Source: an uncultured Clostridium sp.
GTDB lineage: Bacteria; Bacillota; Clostridia; TANB77; CAG-508
DNA length: 64,000 nt
Assembly (NCBI GenBank): GCA_900552555.1
Contig: URZW01000001.1
Location: 194,194 to 258,193 of the forward strand
Reading direction: 5' to 3'
The notes below the pieces were generated by a model. That model worked only from the letters and a program-made list of their open reading frames with translations, was not told where the DNA came from and made no database searches. The first letter of the stretch is position 1. Each line of letters begins with the position of its first letter. Shown here in pieces: positions 25,783 through 34,108 of the stretch. Made by a program: the position numbers and the translations under genes.

Positions 25783-26415
25783 TTATTTCATTAAAATTAT
25801 ACCTTTTGTTGTTGGATATAATAGTTTTATAAAATCAGTTGCATCTTGCTTTGTTCCAACAACATTTCCATAATGAATTGGAACAGCAATTTTAGGTTTT
25901 ATAATATTAATCAATTGTGCTGCCTCACTAAAATTCATTGTATATGTACCACCTACTGGTACAAATGCAACATCACATTTTATTTTTTTATTTTCTTCAG
26001 TAATGTCTGTATCTCCAGCAATATAGTATCTAACACCATCTATTTCAATAACATATCCTAGCCAATTGTTTTCTTTTGGATGAAATGGCTTATCTATATT
26101 ATAAGAATGAATTGCTTCAACTTTTATTCCATCTATATTCTCAGCATCTCCTGGATCAAGTGTAATGATATTTTCATCATTTATTCCTTTTTTAATTAAT
26201 TTATTTAACAAATTCTCAGGTACTATAAATATAGTATTATTTTTTCTTACTTTGTCTATATCTTCTTCAGAATAATGGTCGTAATGATCATGTGTTATAA
26301 AAATCATATCTGCATCATTGTAATTTTTTTCTATATGATATGGGTCTATATAAATCATTTTTTCTTTATTCATTCTAATACAACTATGATATAAAACTTC
26401 TATGTCTTCTAGCAT
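25783..26415 (-). CDS. MBL-fold metallo-hydrolase
   Basis: 210 aa with the beta-lactamase fold of the UlaG-like/UPF0173 type: FITHDHYDHYSEEDI (HxHxDH), AIHSYN, YYIAGDTDITEEN (D ligand) and VPIHYGNVVG. Cytoplasmic, probably a phosphoesterase- or lactonase-type hydrolase of unknown substrate. RBS AAGGAGG at good spacing. Confidence 0.88.
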   Translation of the reverse strand: MLEDIEVLYHSCIRMNKEKMIYIDPYHIEKNYNDADMIFITHDHYDHYSEEDIDKVRKNNTIFIVPENLLNKLIKKGINDENIITLDPGDAENIDGIKVEAIHSYNIDKPFHPKENNWLGYVIEIDGVRYYIAGDTDITEENKKIKCDVAFVPVGGTYTMNFSEAAQLINIIKPKIAVPIHYGNVVGTKQDATDFIKLLYPTTKGIILMK

Positions 26416-26631
26416 TTTAATATCCTCCTTGTTTTTTTAACATTATAGCATAAAACATTAATATCGCAAAATATATTTTTAAATTTTTTATTCTATAATT
26501 TTAATAAATTCTAATGAAATTAATCTTTTTTAAACTTTTTTAAAAAATTTTATCTATTTTTGAAAAATATTCGTGTCTTTTTGCTCTTTTTCAGTCTTTT
26601 CAATACTTTGTGGTTTTTTAATCTATAATCT

Positions 26632-26896
26632 TCATAAGGTGTCTCCTTTTCTTTTTGCCATTTCGTTATAGATATTCTTAATATTATCTTTATTCTCTAC
26701 TATTGAATATAAAATACAGTCATTAATTAATCTTGTTCCCTTCAAAGAATATGTGAATCCTAATCTAAAAAGTATATCAATAATTTTATCTCCAGTATTC
26801 TTATTAGATATTTTTTAAACCATATCTTCTAATACTTTTGCTATTTCTTCAACAGGTGTTAGTTTAGAAAAAAATCTTTCAAAATTCCTATACGCC
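26632..26896 (-). pseudogene. Remnant with Spo0A C-terminal-like sequence
   Basis: The 480-base gap between the hydrolase and the recombinase has one minus frame reading ERFFSKLTPVEEIAKVLED, MV, a TAA, then GDKIIDILFRLGFTYSLKG and TRLINDCILYSIVENK, ending near MAKRKGDTL. The second half resembles the DNA-binding C-terminal domain of Spo0A (IG-x-P-x-x-KG-x-x-L-x-x-AI-x-x). No start codon; the 5' side abuts the broken recombinase. I infer a decayed gene brought in with, or cut by, the recombinase. Confidence 0.45.
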
Positions 26897-27469
26897 TTAC
26901 ATTTTTAGTATTAATGCTATTTGATAGATACTTCTTATTTTATTTCCTTTTCCTATAATATGAATTGAATACATTTTAAAATCAACATCTCTTTCTAATT
27001 CTATTCCTAATAATTCCGAAACTCTTAATCCCCCAACATCAAGTAATATGAACATAGCATAGTCTCTTTTGCTTTCTTTTCCTGCTTTTAACCTAACTTT
27101 TCTTATTGTATTATTAGGTAACATATCCCTTGTAATATACGGTCTATCGATTTTATAAAAATCTCTTTTAACTATTATTTTTTTATCTTCTTTTCTAATT
27201 TCACTTTTAATTAAAAAATTTTCATAAATTGATAATGCTGCTGTTTTTCTATTAATTGTACTAAATTTAAAACTTTTATCATCTTTAATATGAATTTTAA
27301 ATTCTGTATAGTCAGCTCTTGAAAAATCGATAATGTCTTCATTAAATTTTTCTTTAAAATATTTAATAAATTGTTTTATATATCTTAGATATGCTTCAAT
27401 GGTATTTCTTTCTCCAACGGTATCGTAATTTTTTTCCAAATATTTTTTAAAACTTTCCAATATTTCCAT
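26897..27469 (-). pseudogene. Tyrosine recombinase truncated in the catalytic domain
   Basis: 190 aa. The N-terminal SAM-like core-binding domain is intact (FKKYLEKNYDTVGERNTIE; INRKTAALSIYENFLIK). The catalytic domain begins with YITRDMLPN and has the first catalytic Arg (DVGGLRVSELLGIEL) and HIIGKGNKIR, but ends after ALILKM. The HxxR and the Tyr nucleophile are absent. A typical enzyme is about 290 aa. The start (ATG after GAGGTGAGAAA) and upstream sites look intact, so truncation is recent or the product acts as a DNA-binding regulator. Confidence 0.75.
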
Positions 27470-27484
27470 TCATTTTCTCACCTC

Positions 27485-27598
27485 TTATTTATGTAGTATT
27501 TTTTTATATGTCTTTTTGTTATTTATGTAGTATTTTTTCTTTAAATTTTCAACTTTTCTTTTTTAAAATACTACATAAGTGTAATTATGTAGTATTTT
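27485..27598. repeat. Recombinase core site with two accessory direct repeats
   Basis: AAAATACTACATAA (27565-27578), GTGTAA, and the exact complement (27585-27598): a 14-6-14 core of the kind used by tyrosine recombinases. Two direct copies of TTATTTATGTAGTATTTTTT lie at about 27485 and 27519, 34 bases apart, between the core and the recombinase start. The arrangement (inverted core plus two direct motifs) parallels the TnpI internal resolution site of Tn4430. Confidence 0.7.
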
Positions 27599-27648
27599 TT
27601 TTTTTGATAAAAATTACTCTATACTTTTATATATAGAGTAATTTAAAG

Positions 27649-28005
27649 TTAAGTATCTTTTAAAAAAAACTCAATTTTCATTTCGGGATGTTTTTTTAAA
27701 TAATTAATTAGCGTGTCTATATAATTTTTATAATACGCACTTATTTTTTCAAATGTCTTTAGTTCTATTGATACCATTTTTTTAATTTTTTTATATCCTT
27801 CTTCTCCATCTACTGCAATCTCATAAACTAAAATTTCTTCAATCATTAATCTAGCACTAACCTCTAACATATTTGGTTCTGAATTGAAATCTACTTTAAT
27901 ATTATTCCAAGCAAGTTTCATAAAACTTCCCATTCCTATTCTTGAAAATGCTTTTTCATATAGATTTTCTATTTTTTGGATTTTTATAATTTTTTTGAAA
28001 TTCAT
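27649..28005 (-). CDS. Hypothetical helical protein
   Basis: 118 aa from MNFKKIIKIQ, the ATG downstream of GGGAGGTG; the longer GTG frame has no ribosome site. Predicted mostly helical and soluble (RIGMGSFMKLAWNN; YYKNYIDTLINYLKKHPE). No known motif. Next to the recombinase but with its own start signals. Confidence 0.5.
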   Translation of the reverse strand: MNFKKIIKIQKIENLYEKAFSRIGMGSFMKLAWNNIKVDFNSEPNMLEVSARLMIEEILVYEIAVDGEEGYKKIKKMVSIELKTFEKISAYYKNYIDTLINYLKKHPEMKIEFFLKDT

Positions 28006-28096
28006 ATTTATCTTTTCACCTCCCACTTTATTTTAAAAAATAAGTATTCAAAAACAAAGTTGAGAAAAAATTTAAGAAAATTAGATGACTGAGAAG

Positions 28097-28226
28097 GCTT
28101 ACTTCGGTAAGCAGTTTTGATTTAGCATGTAGCTTATATAGAAATATATAAGCTACAGTTTTTTATTATTAAAAATTGCCGGTTTTACTCGTAAATAGTG
28201 CAAAATTTACGAATAAAACCGGCAAT
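28097..28226. ncRNA. Three consecutive hairpins, candidate small RNA/terminator array
   Basis: Hairpin 1: GCTTAC-TTCG-GTAAGC (28097-28112), a perfect UUCG-type tetraloop. Hairpin 2: a 13-bp stem TGTAGCTTATATA with loop GAAA (28128-28157) followed on the plus strand by GTTTTTTATT. Hairpin 3: ATTGCCGGTTTTA arms (28175-28226), followed on the minus strand by a U-rich run, a plausible terminator for the DUF84 operon. Hairpins 1-2 look like the end of a plus-strand transcript, yet no plus-strand ORF precedes them. Confidence 0.4.
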
Positions 28227-28270
28227 CCACTTATAAATAATTAACTATATCTCTCAAGCAAGAAAGCTTA

Positions 28271-28801
28271 TTATTTCCATATATCTTCATTAATATGACT
28301 TGTTAAAGCCATAATAAATGCATTCCTTGTTAAATCTATTCTGGATACTTCATTTTTTGTCAAAAGACTAATTCCACCTTTTCCTTTTCCAAGTTCTTTT
28401 CCACTAAATATTTTATCCATAACTTTTCCAAGTTCAGTTTCTTTTATCTCATTTATGTACTTATCTGGAATAGGAAAACCTTGACTTGTTCCTACACTTT
28501 GAAATCCTTTTGAATCTTCTATAACTACTGCATTTATATCAATCCATTCTCCTAACAAATTTGTAATTCCAGCTTCACTTGATATAAAAAAATCCGCTTC
28601 TATATTATTATTTATAGCATATTCTTTTAAATTCTTTACTCTATTTTTAGCTCCTTGAAGTATTTCTTCATTAATTGGTTGGTCTCCTACATTTGAGCTT
28701 ACTGGTATTCCTTCTATCTCGACATTATCAAAATACTTTTCAAATGCTTGTTTTGCACCTTCTATTTTTCCTGGATTTTTTGTTCCCATTAATATTTTCA
28801 T
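28271..28801 (-). CDS. Inosine/xanthosine triphosphatase (DUF84/YjjX family)
   Basis: 176 aa. LMGTKNPGKIEGAKQAF is the phosphate-binding N-terminus, PINEEILQGAKNRVKNL the catalytic helix, and SSEAGI, GFPIP and LTRNAFIMAL the conserved later motifs. YjjX-type enzymes hydrolyse non-canonical purine NTPs (ITP/XTP). The ATG overlaps the stop of the HAD gene (ATGA), so the two nucleotide-processing genes are coupled. Confidence 0.88.
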   Translation of the reverse strand: MKILMGTKNPGKIEGAKQAFEKYFDNVEIEGIPVSSNVGDQPINEEILQGAKNRVKNLKEYAINNNIEADFFISSEAGITNLLGEWIDINAVVIEDSKGFQSVGTSQGFPIPDKYINEIKETELGKVMDKIFSGKELGKGKGGISLLTKNEVSRIDLTRNAFIMALTSHINEDIWK

Positions 28802-29379
28802 TTACTTTGCATCCCCTTTATATATCTATATATTTCTCCCCAATTACTCACTTCTTTTAAGTTTTCATTTTGTTCTAATACTTTCATTTCTTTGTCTCTG
28901 AAATATATTGTTTTTATTCCGTTTGATGATAATTTTTTACAAACATCATATGAATCATCTATCATTACATCAATTTTCTCTTTTTTAGCCACTTCTAATT
29001 TATCATCTTGCTTCCAATGATATTTATTAAATGAAATACCTTCTTCATTAAACTTTTCTATTGCAACATCTTTCATTTCTTCTATCATTCCACCTCTAGC
29101 TGAAATAATAATAAGTTCATTTCCTTCTTTTTGTAACATATCAATTACATCTTTTGCACCTGGTATTAAAGGAGTTTGTTTTGATAATTTCAAAAAATAT
29201 TTATTAACAAATTTCATTCTTTCCTCATCTGTCCAGTCATATCTATTTCTTAAATAATGTTCATTTCTATTAATAATTCCATCTTTCTTTAATTCTATAA
29301 AATCATATAAATCTCCATATGTTTTTAATACCCTTTCATAGTCTAGTATAACTCCATCTATATCAATTCCTATTTTCAT
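28798..29379 (-). CDS. YqfW-like HAD nucleotidase (paralogue 1)
   Basis: 193 aa HAD phosphatase: motif I IGIDIDGVILD (DxD), motif II region LIIISARGG, then KYHWKQDDKLEVAKKEKID and motif IV VMIDDSYDVCKKL. The cap WTDEERMKFVNKYFLKLSK and small size fit the COG5663/YqfW, 5'(3')-deoxyribonucleotidase-like type. Three further paralogues occur in 20 kb. Inferred role: dephosphorylating nucleotides or a similar phosphoester. Confidence 0.85.
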   Translation of the reverse strand: MKIGIDIDGVILDYERVLKTYGDLYDFIELKKDGIINRNEHYLRNRYDWTDEERMKFVNKYFLKLSKQTPLIPGAKDVIDMLQKEGNELIIISARGGMIEEMKDVAIEKFNEEGISFNKYHWKQDDKLEVAKKEKIDVMIDDSYDVCKKLSSNGIKTIYFRDKEMKVLEQNENLKEVSNWGEIYRYIKGMQSK

Positions 29380-29415
29380 AACTGTTTTTCTCCTTTATTT
29401 TTCAATTCCATTTTT

Positions 29416-29994
29416 TTACTCTGCATATCTTTCAATAAGTAAATCTCTAAAATATTCTGCTGGATATATATATTCCTTCTTTCCATTTATGTTTTTAGCT
29501 GTTAAGTTATTCCAATTAAAATCTTTATTTATCTTTATTGTATTTAATATATTTTTATCTATATATTCATAAAATCTATATCCATCATCTGCATATTGAA
29601 ATTGACTATGATTAAGTGATGCAATAATACTTTTATTTGTCAATTTTTCAAAAGTGCAAGTTGGATAATCAGTATACAATTTTTCTAATAAATTTAACAT
29701 GTTTTTATCTTTACTATATAACTTATTTAAATATATTGCAATACCATTAGCAATCCATTGTATTTCTTCATTTTTTATATCAAATAAAAATAAAGTTAAT
29801 TTACTTGCAAAATTTACAGCCTGCACACATTTTCTTCCATCAAAATAAAATAATTTTAATCCCCACTCTAATAATTCATCTCCTGCTTGCTCTTCAATTA
29901 CTTTGTTTGCCATTATATTATTAAATGCTGATAATTCATTTGGCATTGGTATATTCAATTCTTTTATTGTTTGCTTGGTTGCATATAATATCAT
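29416..29994 (-). CDS. DUF6933-like hypothetical protein
   Basis: 192 aa beginning MILYATKQTIKEL, then WGLKLFYFDGRKCVQAVN and SKLTLFLFD, a pattern I associate with DUF6933 (short proteins of unknown function). Soluble. RBS AAAAGGAA. Same direction as the HAD and DUF84 genes with a 36-base gap. Confidence 0.65.
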   Translation of the reverse strand: MILYATKQTIKELNIPMPNELSAFNNIMANKVIEEQAGDELLEWGLKLFYFDGRKCVQAVNFASKLTLFLFDIKNEEIQWIANGIAIYLNKLYSKDKNMLNLLEKLYTDYPTCTFEKLTNKSIIASLNHSQFQYADDGYRFYEYIDKNILNTIKINKDFNWNNLTAKNINGKKEYIYPAEYFRDLLIERYAE

Positions 29995-30023
29995 ATTTAA
30001 AATTCCTTTTATATCTTAATTCT

Positions 30024-30365
30024 TTATAATAAATCCTCTTCATCAATAAGAGGAATAATATCTATTCCTGGTTCTTCATAAGGATGAACTTCTCTTAATC
30101 TTTTTAAGACTTTTTTAGCTATATCTATATCACATACCGCTTCTAGTTTTTCTTCTTCTACGAATTCTAATTTATTCTTTTCACCAATATATGGGTTAGC
30201 TTTATCATCTGGTATAAAAGTTCCAATACGTTTTGTACTCATAGTGCAATATGTATAATTTCCTATAACTCCTGCACCTTCATTACATATAGTATTTCTA
30301 ACTTCTTCAACATTTTCAACAGGTACAGTCACAATAATTTTTACCTTTTTAACATCAATATTCAT
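30024..30365 (-). CDS. NIF3/YqfO-insert-like CutA-fold protein
   Basis: 113 aa from MNIDVKKVKIIVTVP; GGAGG precedes this ATG, so the ORF start 14 codons upstream is rejected. VPVENVEEVRNTICNEGAGVIGNY, CTMSTKRIGTFIP and LREVHPYEEPGIDIIPL match the small stand-alone proteins homologous to the central YqfO insert of NIF3 proteins. It is probably a trimeric ligand-binding protein of unknown ligand. Six bases separate it from the upstream NTF2-like gene. Confidence 0.82.
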   Translation of the reverse strand: MNIDVKKVKIIVTVPVENVEEVRNTICNEGAGVIGNYTYCTMSTKRIGTFIPDDKANPYIGEKNKLEFVEEEKLEAVCDIDIAKKVLKRLREVHPYEEPGIDIIPLIDEEDLL

Positions 30366-30370
30366 ATTTT

Positions 30371-30703
30371 TTATACCTCCATATACCATTGTTTTAAAAA
30401 TATACATTTGTTGTTCTCCTTTAATTTTATTTGATATACCATATCATATGATATTGTATCTTTTAAAATAAAGTTAATAATACAACATTCATCATTTTTA
30501 CATAGTATATTAAACTCAATATCGCTAGTATCTTGTTCTTCTATCTCTTCCCACATTTTTCTAACTTCTTTTATAGTATTTATCTCCTCTGTAGGTGTTT
30601 CATAATACTCTACATTTTCAACAAATAGGTTAACTATGTTTTCTACATTTTTCTGTTTCCAATTATTTAGTAATTCCACACACCATTTATAATAATCTTT
30701 CAT
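30371..30703 (-). CDS. NTF2-like/SnoaL-like protein
   Basis: 110 aa. YYKWCVELLNNWKQKNVENI, LFVENVEYYETPTE, KMWEEIEEQDTSDIEF and later beta strands give the cone-shaped NTF2-like fold used by SnoaL-type enzymes and binding proteins. Ends QWYMEV. First gene of its operon. No catalytic residues can be assigned. Confidence 0.72.
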   Translation of the reverse strand: MKDYYKWCVELLNNWKQKNVENIVNLFVENVEYYETPTEEINTIKEVRKMWEEIEEQDTSDIEFNILCKNDECCIINFILKDTISYDMVYQIKLKENNKCIFLKQWYMEV

Positions 30704-30818
30704 ATTCTATTCTCCTAATCTTTACTGTATATAATGTATCATAAATTCCTTAATTTTACAATTAAATCGCCAATATTTCCAAACATATTTATCCTTACAT
30801 TTGCTTAATTACCGAAAA

Positions 30819-30892
30819 ATCTCCAATAGAAATAATGTCAAGAGCGAACAAAGTGAGTACATATACTCTTGATATTATTTTTATTGGAGATT
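30819..30892 (-). terminator. Long hairpin terminator
   Basis: ATCTCCAATA, then AATAATGTCAAGAG, pairs with CTCTTGATATTATT and ATTGGAGAT across a 21-base loop. On the minus strand the stem is followed by TTTTTCGG. It would end the transcript of the 31216-31916 gene. A second hairpin (GTCAAAA/TTTTGAC, about 30955-30990) precedes it. Confidence 0.7.
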
Positions 30893-31067
30893 AGAATTGT
30901 TTTACAAATGTTATAAGTCAAGTTTTTTAACTTTTTTGACCTACAGAATTTTATAAGTCAAAAAAACTTAAAATTTTGACCTATAAAAAATAAGCATCAG
31001 CACATATCTACTGACACTTAAATTAATAAAGATTCTCTATAACTCATTTTAATAAATTTTCTCTAAG

Positions 31068-31167
31068 GCTTGAAATTCTTAACTTTTCCTTATATCTACT
31101 AACCATCACAACTTATCCCTGTTATGCTTACTATAGATACAACTTTAACTTTCCTAGTATTTCAAGC
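31068..31167 (-). ncRNA. Candidate structured RNA (nested stems)
   Basis: In the gap after the orphan gene the minus strand has nested complementary arms: GCTTGAAAT (31167-31159) with ATTTCAAGC (31076-31068), TATCTA with TAGATA, and CATAAC with GTTGTG closing the loop AGGGATAA. No ORF. This may be a long 3' UTR structure or an independent small RNA. The rest of 30893-31215 shows nothing else I can support. Confidence 0.3.
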
Positions 31168-31215
31168 ACTTTACTAAATTTTCTAAAAAATAATTTATGT
31201 GTTTCCACTTACCAC

Positions 31216-31916
31216 CTAAGCAATTACGTTAACTTTCACACCTAAATTTTGATGTTTTTCTTTACCAAATCTGCCTTTTTGTTCAAAAGTTATAATCTCT
31301 GAAAACATATCAAAATCAAGTATTACATGTCTTGTTTTAGTTGTAGCACTGATACGCACTCCACATGAAATGGTCGATGAACGTTGCTTTTCTCATAATT
31401 AGTATAATTACTTGTGTTTATTCCCATTTTTCTAATATCACGTTTGTATTGTTTATTAGCCATCTCATCTTCCCTTGAATCAACTGACGAAGACCAATTC
31501 TCTGGAATAAAAAAATCTGGTTGCAATACAATACTTCCATAATATTTTTTAGCATTAATACCCAATTTAACTTCATTACATTCATTTGGCTTTTTTAATC
31601 TATCTTCCAATTTATATATTCCCTTTAATTCTATATAAAGGTGTCCTCCAGATTTGCTATAATCTAAATCTTTAAATCGGATATATAAATCAAATTTGCT
31701 GTTTTGAACTTCCAATATCTTCTTAGTTATACTCCGTTTGGGAATTACAATTTTCACTTTGTAATTTGGACCATTATAAAAAACAATTACCCTGATGTCA
31801 TCTACTGATGAAACACCACATTCATCATTTTTTGAACAATCTTCTAATTGCAAAATTTCTTTTATTGCTTTAGATTGCTTTTTTGAATTTCCTGACTGTT
31901 TCTTTCTTTTAGACAT
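31216..31916 (-). CDS. Orphan hypothetical protein, one-base deletion near the 3' end
   Basis: The first 178 residues from 31916 (AAGGAGGT ribosome site) include SSVDDIRVIVFYNGPNYKVK and GGHLYIELKGIYKLED, with no family recognised. The annotated frame ends at 31323, but the -1 frame from the A run at 31388-31391 continues coding-like: STISCGVRISATTKTRHVI, DFDMFSEIITFEQKGRFG and HQNLGVKVNVIA, stopping at 31216. The gene is likely about 232 codons with one lost A. It contains an in-frame CGG (31736-31734) and other CGN codons uncommon here. Divergent from a plus-strand orphan. Confidence 0.6.
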
Positions 31917-32001
31917 TGCTACCTCCTTAAAGACATTTGGAGGTTTGAAACCTCCAAGTTATCTGTTTTACTTTTTGGTTTCTAATATAATTTACTTATA
32001 A

Positions 32002-32071
32002 AGTATATCATGTTTTTATGTAAATTGCAAATCAACCTTACCTTGAACAATTGCGTTTTTTATGCTATAAT
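32002..32071. promoter_or_regulatory. Back-to-back sigma-70 promoters
   Basis: Minus: TTGCAA (32030-32025), 17 bases, TATACT (32007-32002). Plus: TTGAAC (32043-32048), 17 bases, TATAAT (32066-32071). The two -35 boxes are 12 bases apart, so the divergent orphan genes probably share regulation. Confidence 0.8.
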
Positions 32072-32103
32072 TGTAGTATATAAGATATTAGGAGGTACTT
32101 TTT

Positions 32104-32538
32104 ATGATAAGAGTTAATACTCTCACACGGACATCGTTCACTAAAACGGAAAACAACAGCAATGATGTTAGTTTTCTTACTCCACCCACAAGGGATGAAG
32201 TAATTGCTCAACTCAAAAAACATTTTGCTGAACATACCAAAGAAGTGGTAAATTCCGAAGATATTTCAAAAATTGCTGACGCAGTTAGCGATGCTTTTGA
32301 TGAACTTCGAGATAAACCATATGGAGGATTTGCAAAGTATAGTCCAGAAAAGCCAAAATTAACCATAAAAATGTATCACGATTCGTGTACATTGCATGAC
32401 AGAGAAAGGTATCCTGGAGACTATTCACCTTTAGAAATATTTCCTATCAAATGTTCAACAGTCGATTTTTTGATGACAGTTGTTACGAATACCAAGTGGA
32501 TTTCGTTGGCTTATGTTAGTAAAGAACTTTTATTTTAA
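32104..32538 (+). CDS. Orphan hypothetical protein (144 aa)
   Basis: ATG follows TTAGGAGGT. Soluble: VSFLTPPTRDEVIAQLKKHF, EDISKIADAVSDAFDEL and YHDSCTLHDRERYPGDY. No family recognised. Higher GC and CGN usage than its neighbours (codon 9 is CGG at 32128-32130, after ACA) suggest foreign origin. Its promoter is shared with the divergent 31216 gene and it has its own terminator, so the pair looks like an inserted two-gene cassette. Confidence 0.65.
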   Translation: MIRVNTLTRTSFTKTENNSNDVSFLTPPTRDEVIAQLKKHFAEHTKEVVNSEDISKIADAVSDAFDELRDKPYGGFAKYSPEKPKLTIKMYHDSCTLHDRERYPGDYSPLEIFPIKCSTVDFLMTVVTNTKWISLAYVSKELLF

Positions 32539-32542
32539 GACA

Positions 32543-32600
32543 GCAAAAAAGAAAAACTCTAATCAGCATTTGCTAGGTTAGAGTTCTTCTTTGCTTTTAC
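32543..32600 (+). terminator. Terminator of the 144-aa orphan
   Basis: AAAGAAAAACTCTAA pairs with TTAGAGTTCTTCTTT (one bulge) around a 15-base loop; TGCTTTTAC follows on the plus strand. Confidence 0.75.
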
Positions 32601-32755
32601 TTCAAAATCCTCACAGCATATAATGGATTTACTTCTGATACTGCAATTATAAATTGAACTATATTGGACGAATCTTCATTATCAAAAATTGAAAAAGTAA
32701 TCATCTGTGTGAATTCTTTTTCGTTCTTATCTAAAAATAATTCTTTTCTTCCAAA
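32597..32755 (-). pseudogene. 3' remnant of an unidentified gene
   Basis: Open minus frame without start directly after the stop of the glycoside hydrolase: GRKELFLDKNEKEFTQMITF, SIFDNEDSSNIVQFIIAV and SEVNPLYAVRILK. Coding-like composition. It may be the tail of a gene cut off by the insertion that carries the divergent orphans. Confidence 0.35.
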
Positions 32756-34003
32756 TTATACTTTGTTTAGTTTCAAATTTTCTGATTTATTATCAGTAAA
32801 TTCTAGAATTTTTAATCCTTTAATGACATACTCATTTTTCATAAAATATTTCCATATAGTTTCATTTAAATAATTTTCTATCATTAACATTCCTATTCCT
32901 TTATCAATTCCTATGTATTCTCTTGCAAACCAGTCTTTTTCTCCTTCTAAATTAAAACCATCTTTAAAACCGTATTTTCCCCATAATTTTCTAAATGTAT
33001 TATAATAATATTCAATAGCTTGTATGCTTTCTTTAGGTGTAAATACTATTGAGCCAATTGCACCACATGGAGATATTGTTCCATCGTTTTCTATTTCTAA
33101 ATTGGTATCACGTGGTTCAGCTCCTGGTCCTATATATCCTTTTGGAGAAAGACAAGCAGTTAATCCCCAGGAATTTTCTCCATAAGTTTTAAATTTGCTC
33201 TTATTATCTATACAATATTCTCTATTTGCTTTTGTCGCTTTTATTGAATTTTCAAACCAATTAACTCCATTAATATCCGTTAAATTTCTAAAATCAATCC
33301 ATGCATGTGAATATTGATATGTAAATAATGTTCCACAATATGTATATATTATATCCTTTATATCTTTATAATCCTTCTTTTTTCTATTAAATTCATAATA
33401 CATACTTTTATCTATTGGATATGCTGGTGAGCTAACTCCTAATACATACATCATTAATTGTTCAGCATATCCATCCCATTGTCCCCAAAATCCTTTTTCA
33501 GGTTTATATCCCATATAAAATAAATTGTTTGTTTCGTTTCTATACCATTCCCAATTTATTCTTTTATATAAGATATTTGCTTTATTTTTTACTTCTTTTC
33601 CGAAATATTCACCTGCAGTTATAGCACCACATATAAAAATTGCTGTATCTATTATTGATACTTCACAATTCCATTCTCTTTTTCCTGTTTGCATATTCAC
33701 AAAATGATAATAAAACCCGTTTTTTCCTTCTACGTTATTTATAAAGGTTCCTAGTGTTCTGTTTACTCTATCATAAGCCTCTTTATATTTTATCCAATTA
33801 TGTTCTACTCCGATAACTAATGCTGATAAACCATATCCTACTGATGCTATACTTGCTATATTATCAGCTAAAATTGTTTTATCTTTTATTAGTCCATAGC
33901 CTTTGCTTTTTTTATCTGTATTTGCTTCTTTAATAAAAAAATTATAGCTTTTCTTTAATTCCTTATATAATATGTCTTTTCCATATTTTTTTATTATTCT
34001 CAT
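32756..34003 (-). CDS. Glucoamylase-like (PF10091/GH144-type) protein
   Basis: 415 aa cytoplasmic alpha/alpha-toroid enzyme. ASVGYGLSALVIGVEHNWI, GFYYHFVNMQTGKREW, CEVSIIDTAIFICGAITAG, LFYMGYKPEKGFWGQWDGYAE, YSHAWIDFRNL, NSWGLTACLSPKGY and the late FKDGFNLEGEKDWFAREYIGIDKG follow the PF10091 pattern, whose characterised GH144 members act on beta-1,2-glucans. It lacks a signal peptide, so the substrate would be intracellular oligosaccharide. RBS GAGGTG. Confidence 0.82.
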   Translation of the reverse strand: MRIIKKYGKDILYKELKKSYNFFIKEANTDKKSKGYGLIKDKTILADNIASIASVGYGLSALVIGVEHNWIKYKEAYDRVNRTLGTFINNVEGKNGFYYHFVNMQTGKREWNCEVSIIDTAIFICGAITAGEYFGKEVKNKANILYKRINWEWYRNETNNLFYMGYKPEKGFWGQWDGYAEQLMMYVLGVSSPAYPIDKSMYYEFNRKKKDYKDIKDIIYTYCGTLFTYQYSHAWIDFRNLTDINGVNWFENSIKATKANREYCIDNKSKFKTYGENSWGLTACLSPKGYIGPGAEPRDTNLEIENDGTISPCGAIGSIVFTPKESIQAIEYYYNTFRKLWGKYGFKDGFNLEGEKDWFAREYIGIDKGIGMLMIENYLNETIWKYFMKNEYVIKGLKILEFTDNKSENLKLNKV

Positions 34004-34108
34004 AAATTATTGCACCTCTTAAGTTGATTATACAATACTAAAAACCATATATTCAACAGGTATTTTTTTACAAATTTAACTAAAAAATAGATAGCATTTA
34101 ATTATTTG

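Noticed and set aside
31100..31125. Homing-endonuclease-like target (ACAGGGATAA)
   Set aside because: Short chance match; no intron or endonuclease gene nearby.
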